From UBA9676 sp036005525 (GTDB taxonomy: Bacteria > Actinomycetota > Actinomycetes > Streptosporangiales > Streptosporangiaceae): a stretch of 64,000 bases of DNA. The first letter of the stretch is position 1, and each line of letters starts with the position of its first letter. Below, in pieces: positions 42,456-51,608 of this stretch. The stretch lies in contig DASYQM010000332.1 in the NCBI GenBank assembly GCA_036005525.1, positions 44,467 to 108,466 on the forward strand. Direction: 5' to 3'. The notes under the pieces were generated by a model. The model ran no database searches. It was given only the letters and a program-made list of their open reading frames with translations, and had not been told where the DNA came from. Position numbers and translations under genes: made by a program.

Positions 42456-43592
42456 GTGGCGCCTCGAGTGCTGATAGATGCGACTGCGGTGCCCGCGGAT
42501 CGCGGGGCGTTGGGCCGCTACGTGGACGGCCTGGTGTCCGCCCTCGGGGCCGCGGGGGCCGACCTCGCCGTGGCCTGCCAGCGCAACGACGAGGAGCGGT
42601 ACGGGCGGCTGGTGCCCGGTGCCCGCATCGCGGCAGGCCCCGCCGCGATCGCCCACCGCCCCGCCCGGCTGGCCTGGGAGCAGACCGGGCTGCCACTCGT
42701 CGCCCAGCAGGTCGGCGCCGACGTCCTGCACGTGCCGCACTACTCGATGCCGCTGCACCCCGGCGTGCCGGTCGTGGTCACCATCCACGATCTGACGTTC
42801 TTCACCGAGCCGGATGCGCACTCCCCCGTCAGTGCCACCTACTTCAAGTCGGCGATCCGCACCTCGGTCCGGCGGGCGACCCGGCTGCTGGTCCCGTCCA
42901 AGGCCACCCGCGACGAGCTCGTGCGGGTGCTCGGCGCCGACCCGACCAGGATCGACGTCGCTTACCACGGCGTGGACCACTCGCTGTTCCACCAGCCCAG
43001 CCCCGACCAGATGCAGCACGTCTCCGACCGGCTCGGCCTGCACGGCAGGCCATACGTGGCCTATCTCGGGGGCCTGGAACCGCGCAAGAACGTGCCCGCC
43101 CTGATCACCGGCTGGGCCGCGGCCGTGTCCGACCGTCCCGACCCGCCAGCGCTGGTGCTCGCGGGCGGCAGCGGCTGGAGCGAGGAAGTGGACGAGGCCG
43201 TCGCATCGGTTCCCGCCCACCTGCGCATCGTGCGCCCTGGATACCTGCGCTTCAGCGACCTTCCCGGCTACCTCGGGGGTGCCCTCGTGGTCGCCTTCCC
43301 CAGCCGGGGGGAGGGTTTCGGCCTGCCGGTGCTTGAGGCGATGGCTTGCGCGGCACCGGTGCTGACCACCCACCGCACGTCGCTGCCAGAAGTCGGCGGC
43401 GACGCGGTCGCCTACACCGAGCCGGACGCGGACAGCATCCAGGCCGCGCTGCGCTCGCTGCTCGACGACCCGGTGCGCCGGGAGGCGCTGGGCGCGGCCG
43501 GGCACGCCCGGGCGCAGGAGTTCACCTGGGCCGCCTCTGCCGAGGCACATCTCGCGTCCTACCTGCGTGCGGCCGGGCAGCGAGACGAGTAA
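42456..43592 (+). CDS. Family 4 glycosyltransferase (GT-B, mannosyltransferase-like)
   Basis: 378 residues, GT-B fold. The N-terminal acceptor domain begins VLIDATAVPADRGALGRYVD. The C-terminal donor domain shows YVAYLGGLEPRKNVPALITG, VLAGGSGW and the sugar-nucleotide motif FPSRGEGFGLPVLEAMACAA (E-x7-E). The GTG start has AAAGGAG upstream. It lies just before a mannose-1-phosphate guanylyltransferase-like gene, suggesting GDP-mannose as donor (inference). Confidence 0.88.
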   Translation: MAPRVLIDATAVPADRGALGRYVDGLVSALGAAGADLAVACQRNDEERYGRLVPGARIAAGPAAIAHRPARLAWEQTGLPLVAQQVGADVLHVPHYSMPLHPGVPVVVTIHDLTFFTEPDAHSPVSATYFKSAIRTSVRRATRLLVPSKATRDELVRVLGADPTRIDVAYHGVDHSLFHQPSPDQMQHVSDRLGLHGRPYVAYLGGLEPRKNVPALITGWAAAVSDRPDPPALVLAGGSGWSEEVDEAVASVPAHLRIVRPGYLRFSDLPGYLGGALVVAFPSRGEGFGLPVLEAMACAAPVLTTHRTSLPEVGGDAVAYTEPDADSIQAALRSLLDDPVRREALGAAGHARAQEFTWAASAEAHLASYLRAAGQRDE

Positions 43593-43603
43593 TCTGCCTC
43601 TCC

Positions 43604-44722
43604 ATGGCATCACGGCCCGCGCCACCTGACCGCCGGGAGCCGCTGGAAGCCATCCTGCTCGTCGGGGGCCAGGGCACGCGGCTGCGCCCGCTGACCATCA
43701 GCACTCCCAAGCCACTGCTGCCTACCGCCGGGGTCCCCTTCCTCGCCCACCAGCTGGCCAAGGCGTCCGCCGCCGGCGTCACCCGGGTGGTCCTCGCCAC
43801 CTCGTACCGGGCCGAGATGTTCGCGGACAGCCTCGGTGACGGCTCCGCGTTCGGCGTGGAGATCGTCTATGTCCAGGAGGACACCCCGCTCGGCACCGGC
43901 GGCGCGATCAGGAACGCGGCGCGGGCGCTGCGCAGCGACCCTGGCGATCCGGTGCTGGTGCTGAACGGGGACGTGCTGTCCGGCCACGACCTCCTCGCCC
44001 AGCTCGAGCTGCACAACAAGGCGGAGGCCGCGGTCACCCTTCATCTGGTCGAGGTCAGCGACCCGGCCCGGTTCGGCTGTGTGCCTACCGACAGCCATGG
44101 GCGGGTGACCGCGTTCCTGGAGAAGACGCCACAGCCGGTCACCAACCGGATCAACGCAGGCTGCTACATCTTCCGGCGCGACGTCATCGAGGAGATCCCG
44201 CCGGGCGTGGTGATCTCGGTGGAACTGGAGACGTTTCCCGCCCTGATCGCGCGCGGCGCGGTGGTGATGGGTTACCCGGAGTCCGCGTACTGGCTCGACG
44301 TGGGTACTCCCGAGGCATTCGTTCAGGGATCATGCGATCTTGTCCTGGGCCGGCTCACCTCGCCCGCTCTCGCTCCCGGCAGCGGGGTGCCGGGTGAGGC
44401 GCTGCTGCTCGGCGGAGCGCAGGTGGACCAGCAAGCGCGGGTAGGCGGCGGGACCGTGGTCGGGGCCGGCTCGGTGATCGGGGCCGGGGCACGGGTCGAG
44501 GGCAGCGTCCTGTTCGACGGGGTGCGGATCGGCCCGGACGCGCGGGTCAGCGCCTCCGTGCTGGGCCACGGCGTGCGGATCGGCGAGTCGGTCGTGCTCG
44601 ACGGAGCCGTGATCGGCGATGATGTGAGCGTGGCCAGCGGGAACGAGCTACGTGCAGGCATGCGGGTGTGGCCGGGGGTGGACCTCGGACCGACGTCGGT
44701 CCGCTTCTCCACGGATGTGTGA
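43604..44722 (+). CDS. Sugar-1-phosphate nucleotidyltransferase (GDP-mannose pyrophosphorylase-like)
   Basis: Joins mannose-1-phosphate and GTP (probable) to GDP-mannose. 372 residues. The nucleotidyltransferase signature AILLVGGQGTRLRPLTISTP and KPLLPTAGVPFL is at about 15-45. QEDTPLGTGGAI and LVLNGDVLSG follow, with YWLDVGTPEAF. The C-terminal region (about 260-365) is a left-handed beta-helix of hexapeptide repeats (GGGTVVGAGSVIGAGARVEG). It starts at an ATG 11 bp after the GT4 gene and overlaps the next gene by GTGA. Place in the F420/mannose block matches mycobacterial Rv3264c. Confidence 0.88.
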   Translation: MASRPAPPDRREPLEAILLVGGQGTRLRPLTISTPKPLLPTAGVPFLAHQLAKASAAGVTRVVLATSYRAEMFADSLGDGSAFGVEIVYVQEDTPLGTGGAIRNAARALRSDPGDPVLVLNGDVLSGHDLLAQLELHNKAEAAVTLHLVEVSDPARFGCVPTDSHGRVTAFLEKTPQPVTNRINAGCYIFRRDVIEEIPPGVVISVELETFPALIARGAVVMGYPESAYWLDVGTPEAFVQGSCDLVLGRLTSPALAPGSGVPGEALLLGGAQVDQQARVGGGTVVGAGSVIGAGARVEGSVLFDGVRIGPDARVSASVLGHGVRIGESVVLDGAVIGDDVSVASGNELRAGMRVWPGVDLGPTSVRFSTDV

Positions 44723-45792
44723 GCCGCGTGCCTCGGGCAATGGCGCAGCCCTGGCCGGTGGCCACGCCGGGCCAGCCCGGGACCGCCGCCCACGGAACCC
44801 ATCCCGACGTGATGCTCACCGGGCGCTGGCGGGCGCCGTTCCGGGTGGACCTGGCCCGGACCCTGGGGGTGCACCGGCGCGGGACCGGTGATCCCGCCTT
44901 CCGGGCCGAGCCAACCGGCGCGGTGTGGCGGACGTCGCGTACCCCGGACGGCCCTGCCACGCTGCGGGTTACGGCCGGCCGGACGCAGGTAGCCGACGGG
45001 GCCGGGATGGCCGGTGACGGCGCCACGGAAGCCGGTGACGGCGCGGAGGCGGGTGACGGCACGACGGTGCTCGCATCCGCCTGGGGCCCGGGCGCCGCCT
45101 GGCTACTCGCCTCCCTTCCCGGGCTGCTTGGCGCGGACGACGACCGGACCGGTTTTCAGCCCGCGCACCCGCTGCTGGCCGAGATGGACCGGCGGTACCC
45201 CCACCTCCGGATCGGCCGGTCTGGCCGCGTGTTCGAGGCGCTGGTGCCAGCCGTGCTGGAGCAGAAGGTCGTCGGGGCCGAGGCGCGGCGGGCCTGGCGC
45301 CTGCTCATGTTCAGGTTCGGGGAGGCACCGCCGGGGCCGGCCCCGCGCGGGATGCGGGTCTTCCCGCCGCCCCGCACCTGGGCGCGGATCCCCTCATGGG
45401 AGTGGCACCGGGCGGGCGTGGAGGGCGTGCGCGCCCGGACCGTGATCGGCGCGGCCCGGGTAGCGGGCCGCCTGGAGGAGATCGTCCGGATGACACCCGC
45501 CGAGGCGGACCTGCGCCTGCGCTCCCTGCCCGGGATCGGGCCCTGGACCTCCGCCGAGACCCGCCAGCGGTCATGCGGCGACGCCGACGCGGTCTCGGTC
45601 GGCGACGTGCACCTGCCCGGGGCGGTGGGCTGGGCGCTGGCGGGGCGGAAGGTCGACGACGCGGGCATGCTGGAGCTGCTGGCGCCCTACGCCGGGCACC
45701 GGCACCGTGCGGCCAGGCTGGTCGTGCTCAGCGGCATCCGGCCGCCGCGCCACGGGCCTCGCCTGGCGCCGCGCGATTACCGCTCGATCTAA
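44719..45792 (+). CDS. AlkA-like DNA-3-methyladenine glycosylase (HhH-GPD)
   Basis: 357 residues. The N-terminal half has an AlkA-type LTGRWRAPFRVDLARTLGVH segment interrupted by an insertion of Gly/Ala/Asp repeats (GDGATEAGDGAEAGDG). The C-terminal half has the helix-hairpin-helix LRSLPGIGPWTSAETRQRSC followed by GDADAVSVGDVHLPG, with the catalytic Asp in the GDVHLP motif. Members excise alkylated bases. The GTG start overlaps the preceding stop. Assignment good; substrate range unknown. Confidence 0.85.
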   Translation: MSRVPRAMAQPWPVATPGQPGTAAHGTHPDVMLTGRWRAPFRVDLARTLGVHRRGTGDPAFRAEPTGAVWRTSRTPDGPATLRVTAGRTQVADGAGMAGDGATEAGDGAEAGDGTTVLASAWGPGAAWLLASLPGLLGADDDRTGFQPAHPLLAEMDRRYPHLRIGRSGRVFEALVPAVLEQKVVGAEARRAWRLLMFRFGEAPPGPAPRGMRVFPPPRTWARIPSWEWHRAGVEGVRARTVIGAARVAGRLEEIVRMTPAEADLRLRSLPGIGPWTSAETRQRSCGDADAVSVGDVHLPGAVGWALAGRKVDDAGMLELLAPYAGHRHRAARLVVLSGIRPPRHGPRLAPRDYRSI

Positions 45793-45881
45793 GGCGCCAG
45801 GCGCGGCGTAGCGGGATTCGCCGTCACCGCAACCAGGGAGGTCAGGGGAGGGCCAGGGAATTCCGCAATTAGAGTGCCGCT

Positions 45882-48578
45882 ATGAGCGATGCGCCCGCCC
45901 CCCGCACGCCGTCCCGCGGACCGGGGCAGCCCACACCGCCGGAAAGCGCCGTCCGCCGCGCGCTCGCCCGCGCCAGGGACGGCAAAACGCTGGACCAGGG
46001 CGAGGCGGCCACCCTGATGCATGCCCGCAGCGAGCACCTCGCCGCGCTGCTGGCGCACGCCGGCCGGGTCCGCGACGCCGGGCTCGCCGCCGCACGCCGC
46101 CCGGGCGTCATCACCTACTCGCGCAAGGTGTTCATCCCGCTGACCCGGCTCTGCCGGGACCGCTGCGGCTACTGCACCTTCGTGACCGTGCCCGGCCGGC
46201 TGGAGAGTCCCTTCCTGTCGCCGGACGAGGTGCTGGCGATCGCCCGCCAGGGCGCGGCCCTCGGCTGCAAGGAGGCGCTGTTCACGCTCGGGGACCGGCC
46301 GGAGGACCGCTGGCGGCAGGCGCGGGACTGGCTGGAGGCCAGCGGCTACAGCGACACGCTGTCCTACGTGCGGGCCATGGCCATCAGGGTGCTGGAGGAA
46401 ACCGGCCTGCTGCCGCACCTGAACCCCGGCGTGCTCACCTGGCAGGACTTCCAGCGGCTCAAGCCGGTGGCGCCGTCGATGGGGATGATGCTGGAGACCA
46501 CGGCCACCCGGCTGTTCACCGAACCGGGCGGACCGCACTACGGGAGCCCGGACAAGGACCCGGCGGTGCGGCTCCGGGTACTCGAGGACGCGGGCCGGTC
46601 GGCGGTCCCGTTCACCACCGGCATCCTCATCGGCATCGGGGAGACGATGGCCGAGCGGGCCGACTCGATCTTCGCCATCCGCAAGATCGCGCAGGAGTAC
46701 GGCGGCATCCAGGAAGTTATCGTTCAGAACTTCCGTGCGAAGCCGGACACCAAGATGCGCGGCGTGCCGGATGCTGACCTCGACGACCTGGCCGCGACGA
46801 TCGCGGTAGCCAGGCTGGTCCTCGGCCCGTCGGCGCGGATCCAGGCCCCGCCGAACCTGATCGGGGACGCCTACCGGCTCATCCTCGCCGCCGGGATCGA
46901 CGACTGGGGCGGCGTCTCGCCGCTCACCCCCGACCACGTCAACCCCGAACGCCCGTGGCCGCAGATCGACGACCTGGCGCGCCGCACCGAGGCAGCCGGA
47001 ATGGTCCTGCGGGAGCGGCTGACGATCTACCCGCCGTACATCCGCGAGCCGTGGCTGGATCCCCGGCTGGCCGGGCACGTGGCAGCGCTCGCCGATCCGG
47101 CGAGCGGGCTGGCCCGTGACGGCGCGCCGCCCCGCGGCCGGCCCTGGCAGGAGCCCGACGGCGGCTGGAGCGAGCCGGCCGGACGGACGGACCTGCATGT
47201 CACGATCGACACCACCGGCCGGACGGCCGACCGCCGTGACGACTTCGGCGAGGTCTACGGCGACTGGGCGGCGGTGGCAGCCCGCATCGACCCCGCGGCC
47301 CGCCGGGCCGGGCAGCCAGGGTCGGCCAGCGGCAGCCGTTTGGCATCCGCTGACGCCGGCGCGGGGAGGACGGCGGCCGGCGCGCCCCGGCGCATGCGGG
47401 CCGAGGTAGCGGCCGCGCTGCGGGCGGCCGAGCGGGACCCGGCCGGGATCACCGACGGACAGGCCCTTGCGCTGCTCGACGCCGACGGGCCGGAACTGGA
47501 GGCACTCGCCTCGCTTGCGGACGCCCTGCGGCGGGATGCGGTCGGCGACGACATCACCTATGTGGTCACCCGCAACATCAACTTCACCAACGTGTGCTAC
47601 ACCGGCTGCAGGTTCTGCGCATTCGCGCAGCGCCGCACCGACGCCGACGCCTACACGCTCTCGCTGGAGCAGGTCGGGGACCGGGCGGCCGAGGCGTGGC
47701 AGGCGGGCGCGACCGAGGTGTGCATGCAGGGCGGGATCCATCCCGACCTTCCCGGCACCGCCTACTTCGACATCGCCGCGGAGGTGAAGGGCCGCTGTCC
47801 GGGCCTGCACGTGCACGCGTTCTCCCCGATGGAGGTCGCCAACGGCGCGGCCAGGACCGGGCTCGGCGTGCGCGAGTGGCTGGAGCGGGCCAGGCAGGCC
47901 GGCGTCGACTCGCTGCCCGGCACCGCGGCCGAGATCCTCGACGACGACGTGCGCTGGGTACTGACCAAGGGCAAGCTGCCGGCCTCTGCCTGGATCGAGG
48001 TGATCACCACGGCGCACGGGCTGGGCATCCCGACCACCGCCACGATGATGTACGGGCACGTGGACACCCCGGCGCACTGGGTCGGCCACCTGCGGGTAAT
48101 CCGCGGCATCCAGGAACGCACCGGCGGGTTCACCGAGTTTGTGCTGCTCCCGTTCGTGCACGCCAATGCCCCGATCTACCTGGCCGGCCTGGCCCGTCCC
48201 GGCCCCACCCGCCGGGAGAACCGCGCGGTCCACGCGCTGGCACGGCTGCTGCTGCACGGGGCCATCAGCAACATCCAGTGCTCCTGGGTCAAGCTCACCG
48301 GGGAGGTCTGCCGGGACGTGCTGCGCGGCGGCGTCAACGACATCGGCGGCACCCTCATGGAGGAGACGATCAGCCGCATGGCCGGTTCGCAGCAGGGCTC
48401 CTACAAGACCATCAGCGACATGGCTGCCATGGTCGCCCCCCTCGGCCGTCCCCTGCGGCAGCGCACGACCCTCTACGGGCAGCCGGCCGCCGAACGCCTC
48501 GCGGCATCGGCTGCCAGTGACGGAGTCTGCGCGTCCGTCCGCGGCGGCCGGGCGCCGCTGCCGCTGGTCCCGGGCTGA
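45882..48578 (+). CDS. fbiC: FO synthase, fused CofG-CofH radical-SAM enzyme
   Basis: Makes 7,8-didemethyl-8-hydroxy-5-deazariboflavin (FO), the F420 chromophore, from tyrosine and the riboflavin precursor. 898 residues. The CofG half has the radical SAM site CRDRCGYCTF (about 91-99). The CofH half has CYTGCRFCAFAQ (about 572-583). An Ala/Gly-rich linker joins them. The fused form is typical of actinobacteria. Starts at an ATG and is convergent with fbiB, which begins the rest of the F420 set. Confidence 0.96.
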   Translation: MSDAPAPRTPSRGPGQPTPPESAVRRALARARDGKTLDQGEAATLMHARSEHLAALLAHAGRVRDAGLAAARRPGVITYSRKVFIPLTRLCRDRCGYCTFVTVPGRLESPFLSPDEVLAIARQGAALGCKEALFTLGDRPEDRWRQARDWLEASGYSDTLSYVRAMAIRVLEETGLLPHLNPGVLTWQDFQRLKPVAPSMGMMLETTATRLFTEPGGPHYGSPDKDPAVRLRVLEDAGRSAVPFTTGILIGIGETMAERADSIFAIRKIAQEYGGIQEVIVQNFRAKPDTKMRGVPDADLDDLAATIAVARLVLGPSARIQAPPNLIGDAYRLILAAGIDDWGGVSPLTPDHVNPERPWPQIDDLARRTEAAGMVLRERLTIYPPYIREPWLDPRLAGHVAALADPASGLARDGAPPRGRPWQEPDGGWSEPAGRTDLHVTIDTTGRTADRRDDFGEVYGDWAAVAARIDPAARRAGQPGSASGSRLASADAGAGRTAAGAPRRMRAEVAAALRAAERDPAGITDGQALALLDADGPELEALASLADALRRDAVGDDITYVVTRNINFTNVCYTGCRFCAFAQRRTDADAYTLSLEQVGDRAAEAWQAGATEVCMQGGIHPDLPGTAYFDIAAEVKGRCPGLHVHAFSPMEVANGAARTGLGVREWLERARQAGVDSLPGTAAEILDDDVRWVLTKGKLPASAWIEVITTAHGLGIPTTATMMYGHVDTPAHWVGHLRVIRGIQERTGGFTEFVLLPFVHANAPIYLAGLARPGPTRRENRAVHALARLLLHGAISNIQCSWVKLTGEVCRDVLRGGVNDIGGTLMEETISRMAGSQQGSYKTISDMAAMVAPLGRPLRQRTTLYGQPAAERLAASAASDGVCASVRGGRAPLPLVPG

Positions 48579-48603
48579 GCCCGGACGGCCGCGTACGGGC
48601 CCC

Positions 48604-49914
48604 TCAGCGCGTGATCATGAACGCGCCCGGGTCGCGGGGCGGGCGGTCCGGGGCGGGGGCGGCGGGGTGGCCGACGCCGACCGCCCCCATCGCGTCCCAG
48701 TCGTCCGGCAGCCCGAGCGAGCGGCGGGTCGTCTCCCGGCAGAACATCGTGCTCGACACCCAGCAAGAGCCGAGGCCCTCCACGGCCAGGGCGACGAGCA
48801 GGTTCTCCACGGCCGCGCCCATGGCGACCACGAACATCTCGCGTTCGGCGGCGGCGCGGCGCCGATCGGGGTAGGCGTGCGCCGCTTCGGCGTGCAGGCA
48901 CGGGACGATGAGCAGCGGCGCCCGCCGCAGCGGTTCCCCCCGCCGGGTCCGGCGGGCGATCTGCTCGGGCGTGAACCCGTCCCCGCGCAGGTCGGTGATC
49001 CAGGCGGCGAGCATGTCATCCAGCAGCGCGATCCTGGCCCGCTCCGACTCGACAACGGCGAAACGCCAAGGGGTGGAGTGGTGGGGCGCGGGCGCCGTGA
49101 TCGCGGCGGCGATCGCCCGGCGGACCGCGGCGGAATCCACCGGTGCGCTGGTGAACTCGCGTACCGTCCGGCGGGCGGCGAGCACATCGGAGGAGCCAAA
49201 GCGGAACATGTCCTCGTGCGGGGGCCGGATCAGCGCCTGGCCGCCCGGGCCGTCCGCGTCGGTGACCAGGTCCGCCAGGCCCCGCACGATCGCCACCGGG
49301 ATGCCGCTGGTCTTGGCTTTGACCAGGTCGGCGGCCGCCGCGATCTCGTCGGCCACCGCGGCCACGGTCACCGACAGCGGCGTGCCGAACGTGTCCGGCT
49401 GGCCGCGGTAGTCGCGTACCGGCAGCACGCCCGCCGCGCCGATGGCGGCGTCGGTCTGCCCGTTGCGCCAGGGCCGTCCCAGGGTGTCGGTGATGATGAC
49501 CCCGACCCTCGCGCCGAGCCGGTCACGCAGCGCCTTGCGCAGCCTCCGGGCCGAGCCATCGGGGTCTTCCGGGAGCAGCGCCACCGTCCCCGGCGGGGTG
49601 TTGGAGTTATCCACGCCAGCGGCGGCGAGCACCAGGCCGTGCCTGGTCTCCGCGATGCGGGTGGCACCGCGGCGCGCCACCAGCCGGATCGTCTCCGCGT
49701 CGATCGCCCGTTCCCGGTCGGACTCGATCACCCGGCCTTCCGCCTTGCTCACGATCTTGGATGTGACCACGACGATGTCGCCGTCGGCCAGGCCCGGTGC
49801 CGCGTCGGCGATCAGCCCGGCCAGGTCGGTCCCGGCCTCGACCTCGGGGAACCCCTCCACCCCGGTGACGGTGAAGCCGGTGGTGACACTGGCCGGCTCG
49901 GTGCTTGCGTTCAT
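48604..49914 (-). CDS. fbiB: Coenzyme F420-0:L-glutamate ligase / dehydro-F420 reductase
   Basis: Bifunctional FbiB adds gamma-linked glutamates to F420-0 and reduces dehydro-F420-0. 436 residues. The N-terminal CofE-like ligase (about 10-245) has DGDIVVVTSKIVSKAEGRVI, GLVLAAAGVDNSNTPPG and GVIITDTLGRPWRNGQTDAA. The C-terminal FMN nitroreductase domain (about 250-436) starts RRTVREFTSAPVDSAAVRRA and includes APAPHHSTPWRFAVV and GLGSCWVSSTMFC. The ATG overlaps the fbiA stop (ATGA). Confidence 0.95.
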   Translation of the reverse strand: MNASTEPASVTTGFTVTGVEGFPEVEAGTDLAGLIADAAPGLADGDIVVVTSKIVSKAEGRVIESDRERAIDAETIRLVARRGATRIAETRHGLVLAAAGVDNSNTPPGTVALLPEDPDGSARRLRKALRDRLGARVGVIITDTLGRPWRNGQTDAAIGAAGVLPVRDYRGQPDTFGTPLSVTVAAVADEIAAAADLVKAKTSGIPVAIVRGLADLVTDADGPGGQALIRPPHEDMFRFGSSDVLAARRTVREFTSAPVDSAAVRRAIAAAITAPAPHHSTPWRFAVVESERARIALLDDMLAAWITDLRGDGFTPEQIARRTRRGEPLRRAPLLIVPCLHAEAAHAYPDRRRAAAEREMFVVAMGAAVENLLVALAVEGLGSCWVSSTMFCRETTRRSLGLPDDWDAMGAVGVGHPAAPAPDRPPRDPGAFMITR

Positions 49915-50858
49915 GCGTTCAGCTCCTGGGCCAGATCAAGCGCGGCGCGGGCGATCGCGGCAGCGGCGGGCAGGTCGGTCATGTAGAGCGGGACCGCCCG
50001 GACCGCGATGTCGGCCAGTTCCGGCGCGTCCACCGCCGCCTTGTCGCGCTCGTCCACCAGCCAGCCGTCGAGCAGGGCCGCTCCGTAGTGGGCGCCGACG
50101 CCGACCGCGGACGCGTCGGCGCCAACGGCGGCCAGGCACTTGTCGGCCATGCCACGCACCGGCGCGCCCCCGATGATCGGCGAAACCCCGACCACGGTCT
50201 TCACCTGGACCGCCTCGGCGATGCCGGGCACGGCCAAGATGGTGCCGATGCTCACGATGGGATTGGACGGAGGGAGCAGGACCAGGTCGGCCTGGTCGAT
50301 GGCCTCCAGCACACCAGGTGCGGGGGCCGCGTCCTCCGCGCCGGCGAAGACGAACCCCGAGGCGGGTACCGCGGCGTGCAGGCGCACCCACCATTCCTGG
50401 AAGTGGACGGTGCGTCCACCCTCGTCACGCAGGATCACCTGAGTCTCGACCCGGTCATCGGACATCGGGAGCAGCCTGACGCCGGGCTGCCAGCGGCGGC
50501 AGAGCACTTCCGTGGCCGCGGAGAGGGGGAGGCCGTCGCCGAGCATGCTGGTCCGGTGGAGGTGAGTAGCGATGTCCCGGTCGCCCAGGCCGAACCAGTC
50601 CGGTCCGGCGCCATAGGCCAAGAGTTCCGCCAGCACGGTGTAGGTGTCACCGTCGCGTCCCCAGCCTTGCTCCTCGTCGATGCCGCCGCCCAGCGTGTAC
50701 ATCACGGTGTCGAGGTCCGGCGAGACATGCAGGCCGAACAGGCTGATGTCGTCGCCGGTGTTGCCCACGACCGTCACCTCGGCGTCCGGGGCAGCGGATT
50801 TCAGCCCGCGCAGGAAGCGGGCGGCGCCGACTCCGCCGGCGAGCACTGTGATGCGCAT
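49911..50858 (-). CDS. fbiA: 2-phospho-L-lactate / phosphoenolpyruvyl transferase
   Basis: FbiA transfers the phospholactyl or phosphoenolpyruvyl moiety from the activated guanylyl donor to FO, giving (dehydro-)F420-0. 315 residues, family-sized. Motifs: VLAGGVGAARFLRGL, VVGNTGDDISLFGLHVSPDL, MYTLGGGIDEEQGWG and LLPPSNPIVSIGTILAVPGI. The ATG at 50858 is chosen because it opens directly into the Rossmann core; no RBS is evident. Pairs with fbiB by a 4-bp overlap. The remaining F420 gene, fbiD, is not in the window. Confidence 0.95.
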   Translation of the reverse strand: MRITVLAGGVGAARFLRGLKSAAPDAEVTVVGNTGDDISLFGLHVSPDLDTVMYTLGGGIDEEQGWGRDGDTYTVLAELLAYGAGPDWFGLGDRDIATHLHRTSMLGDGLPLSAATEVLCRRWQPGVRLLPMSDDRVETQVILRDEGGRTVHFQEWWVRLHAAVPASGFVFAGAEDAAPAPGVLEAIDQADLVLLPPSNPIVSIGTILAVPGIAEAVQVKTVVGVSPIIGGAPVRGMADKCLAAVGADASAVGVGAHYGAALLDGWLVDERDKAAVDAPELADIAVRAVPLYMTDLPAAAAIARAALDLAQELNA

Positions 50859-50880
50859 GCCGGCCAGTCTCGCAACTCGT

Positions 50881-50903
50881 GGCCCGGCGGCGCCCGCCGG
50901 GCC
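50881..50903. repeat. GC-rich hairpin between fbiA and whiB
   Basis: GGCCCGGCGG-CGC-CCGCCGGGCC, a perfect 10-bp stem with 3-nt loop, sits 22 bp upstream of the fbiA start. It may block translation or transcription from upstream, or simply reflect base composition. Confidence 0.4.
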
Positions 50904-51095
50904 GGCCACGCTGGCCCTGTGATCCCAGCATTGACCGGACTTACCCGTCATCGGGGGCTAATCCGCCGGCCATTATCACGTACCCCGCTTGACGTAGCGC
51001 AAGACACGCGGGTGTAATTTCACTTGTGTAGTTTGCGCGCTGGCCTCGGGGCACGGCGCGTGCCGACGGGGTCTTGCGAGGTAGGGAGGTGCGCC

Positions 51096-51368
51096 GTGGC
51101 GGAGGTCGTCCCGCTCGGCATATTTGGTATCGGCGAGGACGATGCCGGGGGCTTGGACTGGCAGGACCGTGCGCTGTGCGCGCAGACTGATCCGGAGGCG
51201 TTCTTCCCGGAGAAGGGCGGCTCGACCAGGGAAGCCAAGAAGGTATGCCGCGGCTGTGAGGTACGGGCCGAGTGCCTGGAGTACGCGCTCGAGCACGACG
51301 AGCGGTTCGGGATCTGGGGCGGGCTGTCGGAACGGGAACGGCGCAGGCTCAAGCGCGGAGCGTTCTGA
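51096..51368 (+). CDS. whiB2: WhiB2/WhmD-type Fe-S regulator
   Basis: 90 residues. Cluster cysteines C28, C51, C54 and C60 (ALCAQTDPEAFFPEKGGS, VCRGC, AEC) are followed by the WhiB2-type GIWGGLSERERRRLKR. WhiB/WhmD proteins control septation and sporulation together with WhiA. The GTG start has a strong GGGAGGTG RBS. It is divergent from fbiA with 237 bp between starts; this adjacency matches mycobacterial whiB2-fbiA as I recall. The upstream region is moderately AT-rich near 51005-51035. Confidence 0.9.
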   Translation: MAEVVPLGIFGIGEDDAGGLDWQDRALCAQTDPEAFFPEKGGSTREAKKVCRGCEVRAECLEYALEHDERFGIWGGLSERERRRLKRGAF

Positions 51369-51608
51369 GCGGCCCTGCGGCCGGTCGCCGTGGTCGCCCC
51401 GGTCATTCCGGGCCGGTCAGCCCGGTGCCGCTCGTGGCTGCCCGGGTACGGCTCTGAGCCCCCGCTGCATTCCGCGGTCTTGCGGTCTTCCTGCCTGCTT
51501 GCCACGGCTTCGCGTATTGTTCACGGGGTGCCCACACCGTGCCGGGAACGCGCCGGCCAGCCTGGCCGGGTGTCCGGCAGGTGCCCACTTTGAGCAGCAA
51601 GCGGGACT

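Noticed and set aside
45789..48257. An 822-residue minus-strand frame opposite fbiC
   Set aside because: Antisense shadow; the plus strand encodes a textbook FO synthase with both radical-SAM sites.
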